Assembly: GCA_943789355.1 (NCBI GenBank)
Contig: CALSTU010000002.1
Location: forward strand, 248,001 to 312,000
From: UBA7430 sp002478765
GTDB lineage: Bacteria > Bacteroidota > Bacteroidia > Flavobacteriales > UBA7430
Direction of reading: 5' to 3'
Length of the DNA: 64,000 bases
A program made the position numbers and the translations under genes. Below are positions 8,756-17,435 of the stretch, in pieces (position 1 is the stretch's first letter; every line of letters begins with the position of its first letter). The notes under the pieces are model-generated. The model was not told the origin of the DNA and did no database searches. It saw only the letters and a list, made by a program, of their open reading frames with translations.

Positions 8756-10063
8756 TTACCGATCTCTTCCAAAGCGGAAAACCAATCCCATTTGAATGCC
8801 AAGATTCTTAAGATCAAAAACATCAAGAAGCGCATTGTCCATGATCATGTGAAATTGAATAGACCCCGGACTCCAAACAAACCCTCCACCAAGATTACTT
8901 ATTCCGTTGAAGTTTTTGTAAGAAGCTAACAACTGCAAAGCCTTCCCGAGCTGAAGCTGATACCCTGCAACAACTGTGTTTACTCGGATCGATGGATGCT
9001 TTTTAGAATGCAACAAGAAAGAAAAGCTATGCATATCCGTTAATTGATATTTAGCTCCAAGAAATAAATTTGATTTTAATTTTGTATTGTAAGAACCGCT
9101 TACCTCATTCAATTCGAAAATCGCAGACAATGAATCTGTAATTTCATCCATTTTACCGTCCAAATCATCATCATCATCATCACCACTAGACTGCTCTATC
9201 CCCTTTAGCTCAAAATCTTTTAAACCATCCGTCGTAAAGTAATCGTTGTTTTCCTCAGCCCAATTGATACTTCCAACATCATTCAAAGAAACACTCAATT
9301 CCAGATCTTCAGTTGCTTGATAAATAGCTCCTAAATCAATTGCAAAACCACTGTTAGAAATGGGATTGGATGAATCTCCAATTCCTGAGGTTTTGATCAT
9401 CATGTCTGAATAAAGGGTCGTCTGATAAAATTCAGAACTTGTCTCTAAACCGAGATGGAAGTTATCAGTATGTAGGTTTGCAATCCCAGTTAAATACTTA
9501 AGACGAAGACCCAACTTCAATCGCTCATCAATATCAACAGCAGCACCTAAATAAAAGCTGTTGTACGCTACAGCATCGAATCGTTCTTTATCAAAATTTA
9601 CTTTTTGATCCAAGAAGTAGGCATTTCCTTTTGTCAAATAATCAAATATGCCTCCTGAGATTGTAGCATTGAAATCAGTAACGATTTCATCTCCAAAATA
9701 CACAAAAACATTCTTGTCGTACCCTAATTTAAAACCAACGTGCAACAAGTTTAAACGACCATCAAAATAAAAAGCATCGTGATCTTCAAGATTTGAGATC
9801 AGTGATGGAAAATTGACTTGTAAAGAGTCCTTTTGATTTTTCACAAAAACTTCATTTAAACTCAAAGGCCATTGAATATTGGTAGAGATGCTAGACAATC
9901 CCCCTAGACCAAACACAAAGTTTGACTTTGGCATGGAAGCAGCATTGGAACTCGACTGTAAAAGAAAAGCTTCAGAATGATAACCTGTATGTATGTTCTG
10001 AGCGTTTACCCCAGTATATATGAAATATATGAATGATGCTAATAGGAATATATACTTCTTCAT
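8756..10063 (-). CDS. DUF5723-type outer-membrane beta-barrel protein
   Basis: 435 residues with a signal peptide ending near VNAQ (residue 22). The body has alternating hydrophobic beta-strand repeats (LGLRLKYLTG, SFSFLLHSKK, LLASYKNF) and ends in an aromatic-rich strand finishing with LVFRFGRDR, as expected of an outer-membrane barrel. The pattern fits the DUF5723 family of Bacteroidota. Function unknown. An acidic run of six Asp near residue 297 is encoded by a TCA repeat on the plus strand. Its ATG shares one base with the stop of the upstream lipoprotein gene (TAATG), so the two are coupled. Confidence 0.78.
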   Translation of the reverse strand: MKKYIFLLASFIYFIYTGVNAQNIHTGYHSEAFLLQSSSNAASMPKSNFVFGLGGLSSISTNIQWPLSLNEVFVKNQKDSLQVNFPSLISNLEDHDAFYFDGRLNLLHVGFKLGYDKNVFVYFGDEIVTDFNATISGGIFDYLTKGNAYFLDQKVNFDKERFDAVAYNSFYLGAAVDIDERLKLGLRLKYLTGIANLHTDNFHLGLETSSEFYQTTLYSDMMIKTSGIGDSSNPISNSGFAIDLGAIYQATEDLELSVSLNDVGSINWAEENNDYFTTDGLKDFELKGIEQSSGDDDDDDLDGKMDEITDSLSAIFELNEVSGSYNTKLKSNLFLGAKYQLTDMHSFSFLLHSKKHPSIRVNTVVAGYQLQLGKALQLLASYKNFNGISNLGGGFVWSPGSIQFHMIMDNALLDVFDLKNLGIQMGLVFRFGRDR

Positions 10064-12156
10064 TACTGTTCTATTTTAGATTTAATCCTAACTCCTGCTT
10101 CAATTTCAAAGGTGTAATTGGTATACAATCTCACCGCTTTATTTTCGAAATCATACGATGCAATTTTAATATCTAAAAGAATCTGATTGGCATCAAAAAG
10201 TGCATCTATTTGATCGGAGTCTAAACTAATTTCAGTCGTGTAAATTTCAGGAGCGATGGTTTTTCCATTATCATCCACCTCTGCTGCTTTGAGTAAATCT
10301 ACTTCAAGAGAATCTAAAACATTACCGCTAAGCGAATCCCCAAATAGAATCATCAAATTCACATCCAATGGAAAGTCATTTTTCACATTGAGCTTAAGAG
10401 AAACTTCTTCAACATCGTCGGACATAGAGTCGTCTAAATCGGAAAGATCAATTGCAAGTGTATCGGTTGTTACAGCTTCACTGATTCTCAGATAAAGAGG
10501 TAGTTCCATCTCGTAGCCAAAACTCACTCCAGTTCCTGGACTGATTGAATTGGGGCCTTGGTTACCGTTTGGATTTGTGGTAACGGTTCCTCCATAGCTG
10601 ATAACACTAGGGGCTATAGCTATCAATTCTGATAAGTTATTCGCCTCATTAAAGGTGATTTTTTTAGATATCGTAGTTCCAAAACCCGATGGAATATTAA
10701 AAGTGGTATTGGTTAGGCTTTCAGACTCAGTCCCATTCGACCCCTCAAAATTTAAATCAATCTCAAAGGGAATTCCTAGTGAGTTATTTACGGTGAATAT
10801 CAATTCTGGAGTTTCTAATTTTATCCCTGACGTAATGTCTTCTAAAAGACTCACATCAACATCCAATTCTCCGGGATCTATAGTTTCTACAATCTGTCCA
10901 AAGTAACCTTCTACATAACTAAAATCTAAATCTACAATTCCGATACTCAGATTAACAAAGTCATTTTGATTGAAAAATGCGAAACCATCGGTGTCGGTAA
11001 TTTTCGAACTGTATAGGACGTCCAATTGATTGCCTGAACCATCAAAGACAAATTTATACCCGTCCAAAGGAATGGATACTTTTTGCTGACCAGTACCTGT
11101 ATTTTGAATCATTAAAGTTCGCTTAAAAGAAGCGCCCATAGGATTCTTAAGTTGTGTTATTTCAAAATCTAACTCTAAGGTTGTATTTACAGAAGAAGAA
11201 AACGTGTATTCTAAAGCACCTCCAGAAAGATTGATAAAATCAATAGACACCTCATCATCTAAATCCAAATCAAAAGCAAAACTTTCCGCCGGACCCGTTT
11301 GTTCTGGAAACTTAACCTTTCCTTCCGTAACGGAAATACCTGAACCGCTGATATTAAGAAGTATGTTGTCTGTATCCTTGAGTTCTACATATGTTGACGA
11401 ATCGAATACATTCGGACCGGTACCCATAATTTCAACAGCTACAACATCAAACGAAATATCTTTGTACATCTGCTTTCCTTGTAAAGGCAATGACACGACT
11501 TTTTCACTGCTAGGAGCGATGTCTTGAAATTCAAATTCTCCGATCAAAGCGTTGTTATTGCCATCGTTGTTCTTTAGCTGAAGTTTTATATAATCGATGG
11601 TTATCCCCATGTTGTTGACGATTTGCATTGAGAGGTTACCTTCTGACATGGTTACTCTTTCAAACTCATCAGAAGCACTCTGTGTATAAGAGCCTCCTGA
11701 CTGGCGATCAATGGTTGGAAATGGCGCATAATTGCCGTTAGAAGCTGCCAATGTAAAAGCATTCTCAATTTCTGTAGCAATAATAGGGTCTTCTAAGTTT
11801 TCTCCTAGGTTGCGTAACAGAATCGTTTGATTCTGTGAAAAATCCGGTAAAGTAATCACGCCTATCGTGAAATTCTCTACGGTAGGGTCTTGATTTTCAA
11901 ACTCCAAGAAACTATCGCTTTCAACTTTAGCAATATCATCACTACTGAATGCGATGCGAATAGAACTGTCGGATTCGACATATATATTGTCATCATCAGG
12001 TAATAAATCACCAAGAGTTGTGGTTGATTGAACAAGGGGGATGGCTATGTCAGGATTTAAGCTTACAGTGCTACTAATCTTTGACAAATCCTCATCCATA
12101 CAGGACGATAGGAATAGTAGCGTACACAAAAGCACTCCGTTCCTTAGTTTTAACAT
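10063..12156 (-). CDS. Large hypothetical lipoprotein paired with the DUF5723 barrel
   Basis: I place the start at the ATG at 12156 (MLKLRNGVLLCTLLF...) because it gives a clean lipoprotein signal with lipobox LSSC. The in-frame ATG at 12192 would add 12 polar residues before the signal. A near-consensus promoter element at 12180-12187 also lies between the two. The mature protein, about 680 residues, is rich in beta strands, Asp and Ser, with repeated segments of the type LxNP...I, SLEVDL and EVSLKLNV that suggest several immunoglobulin-like domains. Function unknown. It is followed with a one-base overlap by the barrel gene, so both probably act together at the outer membrane. Confidence 0.75.
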   Translation of the reverse strand: MLKLRNGVLLCTLLFLSSCMDEDLSKISSTVSLNPDIAIPLVQSTTTLGDLLPDDDNIYVESDSSIRIAFSSDDIAKVESDSFLEFENQDPTVENFTIGVITLPDFSQNQTILLRNLGENLEDPIIATEIENAFTLAASNGNYAPFPTIDRQSGGSYTQSASDEFERVTMSEGNLSMQIVNNMGITIDYIKLQLKNNDGNNNALIGEFEFQDIAPSSEKVVSLPLQGKQMYKDISFDVVAVEIMGTGPNVFDSSTYVELKDTDNILLNISGSGISVTEGKVKFPEQTGPAESFAFDLDLDDEVSIDFINLSGGALEYTFSSSVNTTLELDFEITQLKNPMGASFKRTLMIQNTGTGQQKVSIPLDGYKFVFDGSGNQLDVLYSSKITDTDGFAFFNQNDFVNLSIGIVDLDFSYVEGYFGQIVETIDPGELDVDVSLLEDITSGIKLETPELIFTVNNSLGIPFEIDLNFEGSNGTESESLTNTTFNIPSGFGTTISKKITFNEANNLSELIAIAPSVISYGGTVTTNPNGNQGPNSISPGTGVSFGYEMELPLYLRISEAVTTDTLAIDLSDLDDSMSDDVEEVSLKLNVKNDFPLDVNLMILFGDSLSGNVLDSLEVDLLKAAEVDDNGKTIAPEIYTTEISLDSDQIDALFDANQILLDIKIASYDFENKAVRLYTNYTFEIEAGVRIKSKIEQ

Positions 12157-12179
12157 AATGTAATATTTTTTATTTAACG

Positions 12180-12187
12180 CGAATATA
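12180..12187 (-). promoter_or_regulatory. Near-consensus -7 promoter element (TATATTCG)
   Basis: Read on the minus strand this is TATATTCG, one base from TAnnTTTG. It lies about 24 bases upstream of the chosen start at 12156. The same variant occurs upstream of ridA and the SLC12-like gene. Confidence 0.45.
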
Positions 12188-12220
12188 CTCATTCTAAGTT
12201 TAATTAGATGCTTCGTAATT

Positions 12221-12940
12221 TCATCCTTTTGTTAATCGAGCTAAATAATGAAAATGATCATCTCTATATATCAATTCGACTTGCCAACCGGAAGATTTCG
12301 CTGCAATTTCTAAACGCTCAAGGTCTACAAACAACCATGGAAAAGTATCGGCTACACAATCCTTATAACTCAAGGAATACTCTAAATTGCCGTAATAATC
12401 ACTCGCTAAATTTACCCAAGCCCCTCCCTGCTCATCTTCATACATATACTTTAAATCTGAGGAATCTAGTATCATTTGACCGCCTGGACTTACAAACTGT
12501 CTGATGTGTTGTAAAAAGAGCTTCAAACCCTCTAAATTTTTCACCAAACCAATTCCATTCATCATAAACAATACCGTATCAAAATCTTGAGGTTTGAAAT
12601 TCCATATGTCATTGCATACCACCTTATCTATCCCTCTGGCCTCCATAACATCGCAAGACAACTCAGAAATATCTAGAGCCGTTACATCAATTCCTGATTG
12701 CTGAAGATGTAAACTGTGAGACCCAGCTCCAGCTCCAACATCAAGGACTTTACCTCTACAAAGCTTTAAAGCTTTTTTCTCCAATAAGGGCATCAATTCG
12801 TGGTTTCGAAATAAATAGGAAACGGATAACTCCTCCCCTTCGGTGATACTCGTATCTACCTTCACAGAAGTTTCATCATTGTGATGAAAGTAATTGTATA
12901 TGGCTTGACCCATCGGGTCTTGTTCTTTTTTAAGCATCAT
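12221..12940 (-). CDS. Class I SAM-dependent methyltransferase
   Basis: 239 residues. The SAM-binding motif I is VLDVGAGAGSHSLHL (near residues 65-80), motif II ends in TALDIS, and VLFMMNGIG and SPGGQMILDSSD are motifs IV and V. The acceptor is unknown; small-molecule or protein targets are both possible. Single gene, with the outer-membrane lipoprotein gene downstream on the same strand and the YkgJ-like gene divergent upstream. The start codon ATG ATG at 12940 gives two adjacent possibilities. Confidence 0.8.
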   Translation of the reverse strand: MMLKKEQDPMGQAIYNYFHHNDETSVKVDTSITEGEELSVSYLFRNHELMPLLEKKALKLCRGKVLDVGAGAGSHSLHLQQSGIDVTALDISELSCDVMEARGIDKVVCNDIWNFKPQDFDTVLFMMNGIGLVKNLEGLKLFLQHIRQFVSPGGQMILDSSDLKYMYEDEQGGAWVNLASDYYGNLEYSLSYKDCVADTFPWLFVDLERLEIAAKSSGWQVELIYRDDHFHYLARLTKG

Positions 12941-13038
12941 TGTTTGTATGGGGTGTAAAAATAGAAAATGATTGGTATTAACATTTCATTTCAGAGGTCT
13001 AAAGATTACAAATGTCGTATTTTTAAAAAAAAATCCTT

Positions 13039-13524
13039 TTGAAAGAAGAAATAGACAACCTAAAGCTGAAAGCTAGACAGGAGCAAAAAGAAAACAAAAA
13101 ACTCTTTGCCCGACTCAAAAGAATGAAGGGAGAACCTCTTGATCGTGAATTTCATCAATTGCATGATGAGGTTTTCGAAAACGTAGACTGCTTAGAGTGT
13201 GCCAATTGCTGTAAAACAACAAGTCCTATTTTCATACCAAAAGATGTGGACCGCATTGCAAAGCATCTACAAATGAAATCTGCCGCTTTTCAACAAAAAT
13301 ACCTGGTAAGAGATGATGATTATGATTTGGTACTGAAGACCAGTCCTTGCACATTTTTAGCGGAAGACAACAGCTGTACTATTTATGAAGTTAAACCAAA
13401 GGCATGCGCAGAATACCCACATACAAATCGCAAAAAAATGCATCAAATACTACCACTTACTCTAAAAAACATAGAGGTATGTCCTGCAGTCTCAAGAATC
13501 ACAGATAAAATGAAACTGGAATGA
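13039..13524 (+). CDS. YkgJ-family cysteine-cluster protein
   Basis: 161 residues from a TTG start. The TTG start keeps the conserved basic helix KKLFARLKRMKGEPLD in front of the cluster. The metal-site cysteines are CLECANCCKTTSP, CTFLAEDNSCTIY and KACAEYP, the zinc- or iron-chelating pattern of the family. The biochemical role is unknown. It is cytoplasmic and stands alone, convergent with mnmD (5-base gap). Confidence 0.82.
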   Translation: MKEEIDNLKLKARQEQKENKKLFARLKRMKGEPLDREFHQLHDEVFENVDCLECANCCKTTSPIFIPKDVDRIAKHLQMKSAAFQQKYLVRDDDYDLVLKTSPCTFLAEDNSCTIYEVKPKACAEYPHTNRKKMHQILPLTLKNIEVCPAVSRITDKMKLE

Positions 13525-13529
13525 TTTAT

Positions 13530-14198
13530 TTACTTGATCGCTCTACTCATTTCTCTTTTGCCTGGAGGGCCTGGGATACTTTGCAGTAAAAATCCCACAG
13601 ACTTTAAAGCTCTTTTAACCGTTCCTTTTGCACAATAGGTAACCAATACACCACCTGGTTTTAGTGATCTATACATAGATGCGAAAATTTCCTCCGTCCA
13701 AAGCTCAGGTTGAGTTGTTGGAGAGAAAGCATCAAAATAGATTAAATCAAATTCATTTTCAAGTCGTACATCTTGCAGCTTCATTTTCAACTTTTTAATG
13801 GCGAAAAAAGAATCTAATTCTACAAAAACATCCCATTTACAAGTGTGCATTTGCTCAAACTTATTTTTCAGCTTTTCCATTTGCATCAAATGGGTGTAAT
13901 TCAACAATCTAACGGTATTCCAATCCAAAGGATAGGCCTCTAATGTCGTATACTTCACCTTCAATTCAAGTTCTGCAGCTGCCCTGTAGGTAAGTAGTGC
14001 ATTTAAACCGGTACCAAAACCAACCTCCAGTATGGATAAGTCCTTTAAATCTGACCTGTTCTCCAACCCCTCTGAAATGAAAACATGTAAGGATTCTTGC
14101 AAAGCTCCATGAGTAGAGTGATAGGTCTCATCCAAATCTGGCACGAATATCGTACTGGATCCATCTGATGTTTTTACCGTGTATTTCTCCAAAACCAA
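13530..14198 (-). CDS. mnmD: tRNA U34 mnm5s2U methyltransferase MnmD
   Basis: 222 residues. SAM motif I is ILEVGFGTGLNALLTY (residues 55-70), followed by YTTLEAYPLDW, FDLIYFDAFSPTTQPELW and VTYCAKGTVKRAL, which are all characteristic of the MnmC(1)/MnmD family (DUF752). It is the stand-alone methyltransferase domain, without the FAD-dependent oxidoreductase half of E. coli MnmC. It finishes the wobble-uridine modification made with MnmE/MnmG, which are not in the window. The C-terminal GPPGKREMSRAI is also diagnostic. Confidence 0.92.
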   Translation of the reverse strand: MVLEKYTVKTSDGSSTIFVPDLDETYHSTHGALQESLHVFISEGLENRSDLKDLSILEVGFGTGLNALLTYRAAAELELKVKYTTLEAYPLDWNTVRLLNYTHLMQMEKLKNKFEQMHTCKWDVFVELDSFFAIKKLKMKLQDVRLENEFDLIYFDAFSPTTQPELWTEEIFASMYRSLKPGGVLVTYCAKGTVKRALKSVGFLLQSIPGPPGKREMSRAIK

Positions 14199-14214
14199 TG
14201 TGTGTTATTTTTCA

Positions 14215-14222
14215 CAAATATA
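14215..14222 (-). promoter_or_regulatory. -7 promoter element (TATATTTG) for mnmD
   Basis: Minus-strand TATATTTG, an exact TAnnTTTG match, about 17 bases upstream of the mnmD ATG, which implies a short leader. A diverging near match (TATATTGG, 14237-14244) may serve the M42 peptidase gene. Confidence 0.65.
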
Positions 14223-14272
14223 CCAAGCAAAAATTGTATATTGGCAAACCTTATTTGATTTAATATCAAGCA

Positions 14273-15358
14273 ATGAATAAAAACTTTTTCCCTAAGAAAT
14301 CCCTTGATTTCCTTGAGAACTACCTCAACAACCCTTCCCCAACTGGATTTGAAAGTGAGGGACAAAAACTCTGGTTGGATTACCTGAAGCCCTACATCGA
14401 TGAGCACATGGTAGACACCTACGGGACCGTTGTTGGGATTATTAATCCCAAAGCAAAGTATAAAGTAGTTATTGAGGCCCATGCCGACGAAATATCCTGG
14501 TTTGTTCACTACATTACAAATGAAGGTTTTATATATCTTAGAAGAAATGGTGGTTCAGATCACCAAATAGCCCCATCTAAGCGGGTAAATATTCACACCG
14601 ACAAAGGAATTGTTAAAGCTGTTTTTGGATGGCCAGCCATCCATACGCGCACAGCTAAGGATGAAAAAACACCTCAAACTGACAATATCTTTCTAGACTG
14701 CGGAGCCATCAACAAAGAAGAAGTTGAAGAAATGGGTATTCATGTAGGTTGCGTGGTAACTTATGAAGATCAATTCATGACCCTAAACAATCGGTACTTT
14801 GTGGGACGAGCTTTAGACAACCGAATTGGAGGTTTTGCTATTGCTGAGGTCGCTCGACTGCTTCATGAAAACAAAAAAAAGCTTCCTTTTGGTCTGTACA
14901 TAACAAATTCTGTTCAAGAAGAAGTAGGTCTTCATGGAGCAAAAATGATCGTTGAAACCATTCGTCCCGATGTGGCAATAGTTACAGATGTATGTCATGA
15001 CACGAACACACCGATGATCAACAAAATCAAACAGGGTGATCTAAAGTGTGGTGATGGACCTGTACTCAGCTATGGGCCAGCGGTTCAGAACAATCTTTTA
15101 AAACTCATTATCGACAGTGCCAATAAAAATAAAATTCCTTTCCAAAGACTAGCTGCCTCTAGAGCTACAGGAACGGATACTGATGCATTCGCATTTGCTA
15201 CAGGAGGCGTTGCCTCTGCACTTATTTCGCTACCTCTAAGGTACATGCATACAACCGTAGAATCAGCACATATAAATGATGTTCAAAATGTTATTCAACT
15301 CATTTATCACAGTGTCTTAAAAATTAAAAACCAACAAGATTTCAGATATATTAAATAA
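14273..15358 (+). CDS. M42-family metallopeptidase (glutamyl/tetrahedral-type aminopeptidase)
   Basis: 361 residues, typical for the family. The metal site is readable: VVIEAHADEISW (first His and Asp region), VGRALDNRIGGF (bridging Asp), NSVQEEVGLHGA (catalytic and binding Glu pair), IVTDVCHDT and a terminal MHTTVES. The family forms large dodecameric di-metal aminopeptidases that trim peptides in the cytosol. Its stop is followed two bases later by the ilvE-like start, so the two genes form an operon; both act on amino acid supply. Confidence 0.9.
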   Translation: MNKNFFPKKSLDFLENYLNNPSPTGFESEGQKLWLDYLKPYIDEHMVDTYGTVVGIINPKAKYKVVIEAHADEISWFVHYITNEGFIYLRRNGGSDHQIAPSKRVNIHTDKGIVKAVFGWPAIHTRTAKDEKTPQTDNIFLDCGAINKEEVEEMGIHVGCVVTYEDQFMTLNNRYFVGRALDNRIGGFAIAEVARLLHENKKKLPFGLYITNSVQEEVGLHGAKMIVETIRPDVAIVTDVCHDTNTPMINKIKQGDLKCGDGPVLSYGPAVQNNLLKLIIDSANKNKIPFQRLAASRATGTDTDAFAFATGGVASALISLPLRYMHTTVESAHINDVQNVIQLIYHSVLKIKNQQDFRYIK

Positions 15359-15360
15359 TT

Positions 15361-16404
15361 ATGAAAATTGAAAAAGTAAAACAAAGTAGGTGGGATAAGG
15401 ACAGTTGGAGAAATACAGAATTTGGCTCAGTATTTTCTGATCATATGTTTGTTGCAAAATACAAAGATGGCCAATGGCAAAAGGGCGAAATAAAACCTTA
15501 CGGAACAATCAGTATACTCCCTTCTCTTCATTCCCTTCATTACGGACAAGCAATTTTTGAAGGCATGAAAGCCTATAAAGGCCCCGAAGATGAAACCTTT
15601 CTTTTTCGACCGGATCAAAACGCAAAACGATTCAACAAATCAGCGGCCAGAATGTGTATGCCAGAAATTCCTGAAGATTTATTTCTTGAAGGGTTGTATG
15701 AACTTTTAAAGCTCGATGACAAATGGATACCAAAGGAGTCTTCATCTGCGCTATACATTCGCCCTTTTATGTTTGCTTCGTCAAACTTCATCAAGGCGAA
15801 TCCGTCTGATGAATACACCTTCATCATCATCACCTGCCCTGTTCAGGCATACTACAAGGGTGAAGTACACGTGAAAGTAGAATCCAACTTCACACGAGCT
15901 TCTTCAGGAGGTACAGGAGCAGCAAAAGCAGCAGGTAATTACGGTGCCTCATTTTATCCGGCAAAAAAAGCTCAAGAAAACGGTTTTCAACAACTGATTT
16001 GGACGGATGGGAATGACCATCAATACATCGAGGAATCGGGTACTATGAATATCTTCTTCAGAAGAAATAACGAATTAATAACACCACCGTTAAGTGACTC
16101 TATTCTCCCGGGGATTACTAGAGATAGTCTTATCAAATTAGCCGAACATCACGGAATTCGGTGCATTCAAGAGAGAGTTGCACTAGACAGCCTTGTTCAG
16201 GCACACAAATCTGGAGACATCACTGAAGCTTTTGGGGCCGGAACAGCCGCAACGGTAGCATGCATTAATTCTATAACTTATAAAGAAGAAAAGCTTTCTT
16301 TCGAAGTTAAAGACGATGGGTTTGCTAACAAGCTAAAAACAGAATTACAAGACATACAATACGGTCGTACAGAAGATCCTTTTGGATGGCGCATTACACT
16401 ATAA
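15361..16404 (+). CDS. ilvE: Branched-chain amino acid aminotransferase
   Basis: 347 residues, the fold-type IV PLP aminotransferase. Visible motifs are LHYGQAIFEGMKAY, the PLP lysine in NYGASFYPAKKAQ, the signature EESGTMNIFF and LPGITRDSLI, and the cofactor loop FGAGTAATV. It transfers amino groups between Leu, Ile or Val and 2-oxoglutarate, the last step of branched-chain synthesis. Second gene after the M42 peptidase, and terminated by the hairpin just downstream. Confidence 0.94.
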   Translation: MKIEKVKQSRWDKDSWRNTEFGSVFSDHMFVAKYKDGQWQKGEIKPYGTISILPSLHSLHYGQAIFEGMKAYKGPEDETFLFRPDQNAKRFNKSAARMCMPEIPEDLFLEGLYELLKLDDKWIPKESSSALYIRPFMFASSNFIKANPSDEYTFIIITCPVQAYYKGEVHVKVESNFTRASSGGTGAAKAAGNYGASFYPAKKAQENGFQQLIWTDGNDHQYIEESGTMNIFFRRNNELITPPLSDSILPGITRDSLIKLAEHHGIRCIQERVALDSLVQAHKSGDITEAFGAGTAATVACINSITYKEEKLSFEVKDDGFANKLKTELQDIQYGRTEDPFGWRITL

Positions 16405-16440
16405 AAAAAACGCCCTATAAAAATGTAGGGCGTTTTTTTT
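16405..16440. terminator. Bidirectional Rho-independent terminator
   Basis: A stem of AAAACGCCCTA against TAGGGCGTTTT with flanking A and T tracts lies directly after the ilvE stop. It is placed between convergent genes and works on both strands. Confidence 0.9.
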
Positions 16441-16453
16441 TCAGTAACTCTTT

Positions 16454-16933
16454 CTACATTTCCGAATGGTCTCCATGACCATCCATGTGATCATTCATAC
16501 CACTGTGGTCATCCATAGTACCTTCCATGATATGGACCGACTTATTTCCTTCTTCAGTATTACCTTCAGCATCGCTTGCCTCTACTTTTATATAGTAATT
16601 ACACATATCCATAACATTCGTATCAAGATACGCTACCAAGAAAGTGTCAATCATGAAGTGAGTCTTGTGTACGTGGTTCCATTTCATTGAAACGGTGTCT
16701 GTATTCGCTTGGTTGGTTATCTGAATAAAAACGGAGTGTAATTCATGACCATCCTCAATGTGCAGTTTCAGGGGAACTGTATCTGCAATACCATATAAGT
16801 CCAAGGAGGGTTCATTAAACACAATTTCAGGAGATTTATTATCAATCTCGGAAGAGTTTTCATCTTTAGAACACGATGAAAACAGAATTAAGGTGGATGC
16901 GAAAATTAGTGTTATTTGTTTGATAAATTTCAT
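16454..16933 (-). CDS. Lipoprotein with an immunoglobulin-like domain and a His/Asp/Met-rich tail
   Basis: 159 residues. Lipobox LFSC at residues 17-20, so probably a lipid-anchored envelope protein. The middle (PEIVFNEPS..., VPLKLHIEDGHELHSVFIQI) resembles DUF4625-type beta-sandwich proteins of Bacteroidota. The last 25 residues are MEGTMDDHSGMNDHMDGHGD plus HSEM, with five His and five Met, a likely transition-metal-binding tail. It follows the cysteine-containing small protein at 17017 by 83 bases on the same strand. A role in copper or other metal handling is an inference from the tail and the neighbour. Confidence 0.65.
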   Translation of the reverse strand: MKFIKQITLIFASTLILFSSCSKDENSSEIDNKSPEIVFNEPSLDLYGIADTVPLKLHIEDGHELHSVFIQITNQANTDTVSMKWNHVHKTHFMIDTFLVAYLDTNVMDMCNYYIKVEASDAEGNTEEGNKSVHIMEGTMDDHSGMNDHMDGHGDHSEM

Positions 16934-17016
16934 TGTTTATTTTTTGGGCATAAAAATGCCATTTGTAATCCTTTTTTCTAAACTTTAAAACGGTTGAAGT
17001 CTATGACCTCAATTAT

Positions 17017-17412
17017 CTAAGCTGAAGTTGGAGGATGAAAAACGTCATGAACTCTTGCCAAAAAGTATAAATTAGGTGAATGTGAGAATGGCTGTAGATT
17101 TCGATGGAATGGATGTAGTATAGATGAGGTAAACTGTCGAAGAAGTTCTGGAAACTTCTCAAGCTCAATACTTGATTCATGACTCTGTTTTTCAGCGGCT
17201 TCAGAAAGCTGATTATTCAGATAGCATTTCCCCTGACATTCTTGATTAGAAGTGATTTTATTTTCACAAAGATTTTGTACGATGTAGTCTTGATTGGCGC
17301 AATAGTATGCCAAAGGAGAGAGCGCGCTTAGTACAGCACTTAAATACGAAAACAACAATGCAAAAGCTATAAGTCTACTCACCTTTATGACATTACAATA
17401 ATGATTTTGCAA
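17017..17412 (-). CDS. Small membrane-anchored or exported cysteine-motif protein (metal-associated family, tentative)
   Basis: 131 residues. One hydrophobic segment (RLIAFALLFSYLSAVLSAL) is followed by YCANQDYIVQNLCENK and CQGKCYLNNQL, a CxGKCxL pattern that I recall from short Bacteroidota proteins found near metal-uptake genes. The C-terminus ends in VHDVFHPP. A TAnnTTTG element at 17410-17417 overlaps the ATG at 17412, so the GTG at 17382 (giving VSRLIAFALL) may be the true start; I kept the ATG because transcription could also come from the upstream MazG-like gene. Function unknown. Confidence 0.6.
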   Translation of the reverse strand: MQNHYCNVIKVSRLIAFALLFSYLSAVLSALSPLAYYCANQDYIVQNLCENKITSNQECQGKCYLNNQLSEAAEKQSHESSIELEKFPELLRQFTSSILHPFHRNLQPFSHSPNLYFLARVHDVFHPPTSA

Positions 17413-17417
17413 ATTTA
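17410..17417 (-). promoter_or_regulatory. -7 promoter element (TAAATTTG)
   Basis: Minus-strand TAAATTTG, an exact TAnnTTTG match, overlapping the first ATG of the downstream gene. If it is used, transcription starts near 17405, past that ATG, which favours the GTG start at 17382. Confidence 0.5.
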
Positions 17418-17435
17418 ACCTTTTTTAGAGCAAGT

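Noticed and set aside
10256..11527. Plus-strand open frames opposite the large lipoprotein gene
   Set aside because: They are shadows with Ser/Pro-rich translations and no family features; the minus-strand gene has a lipobox and coding character.
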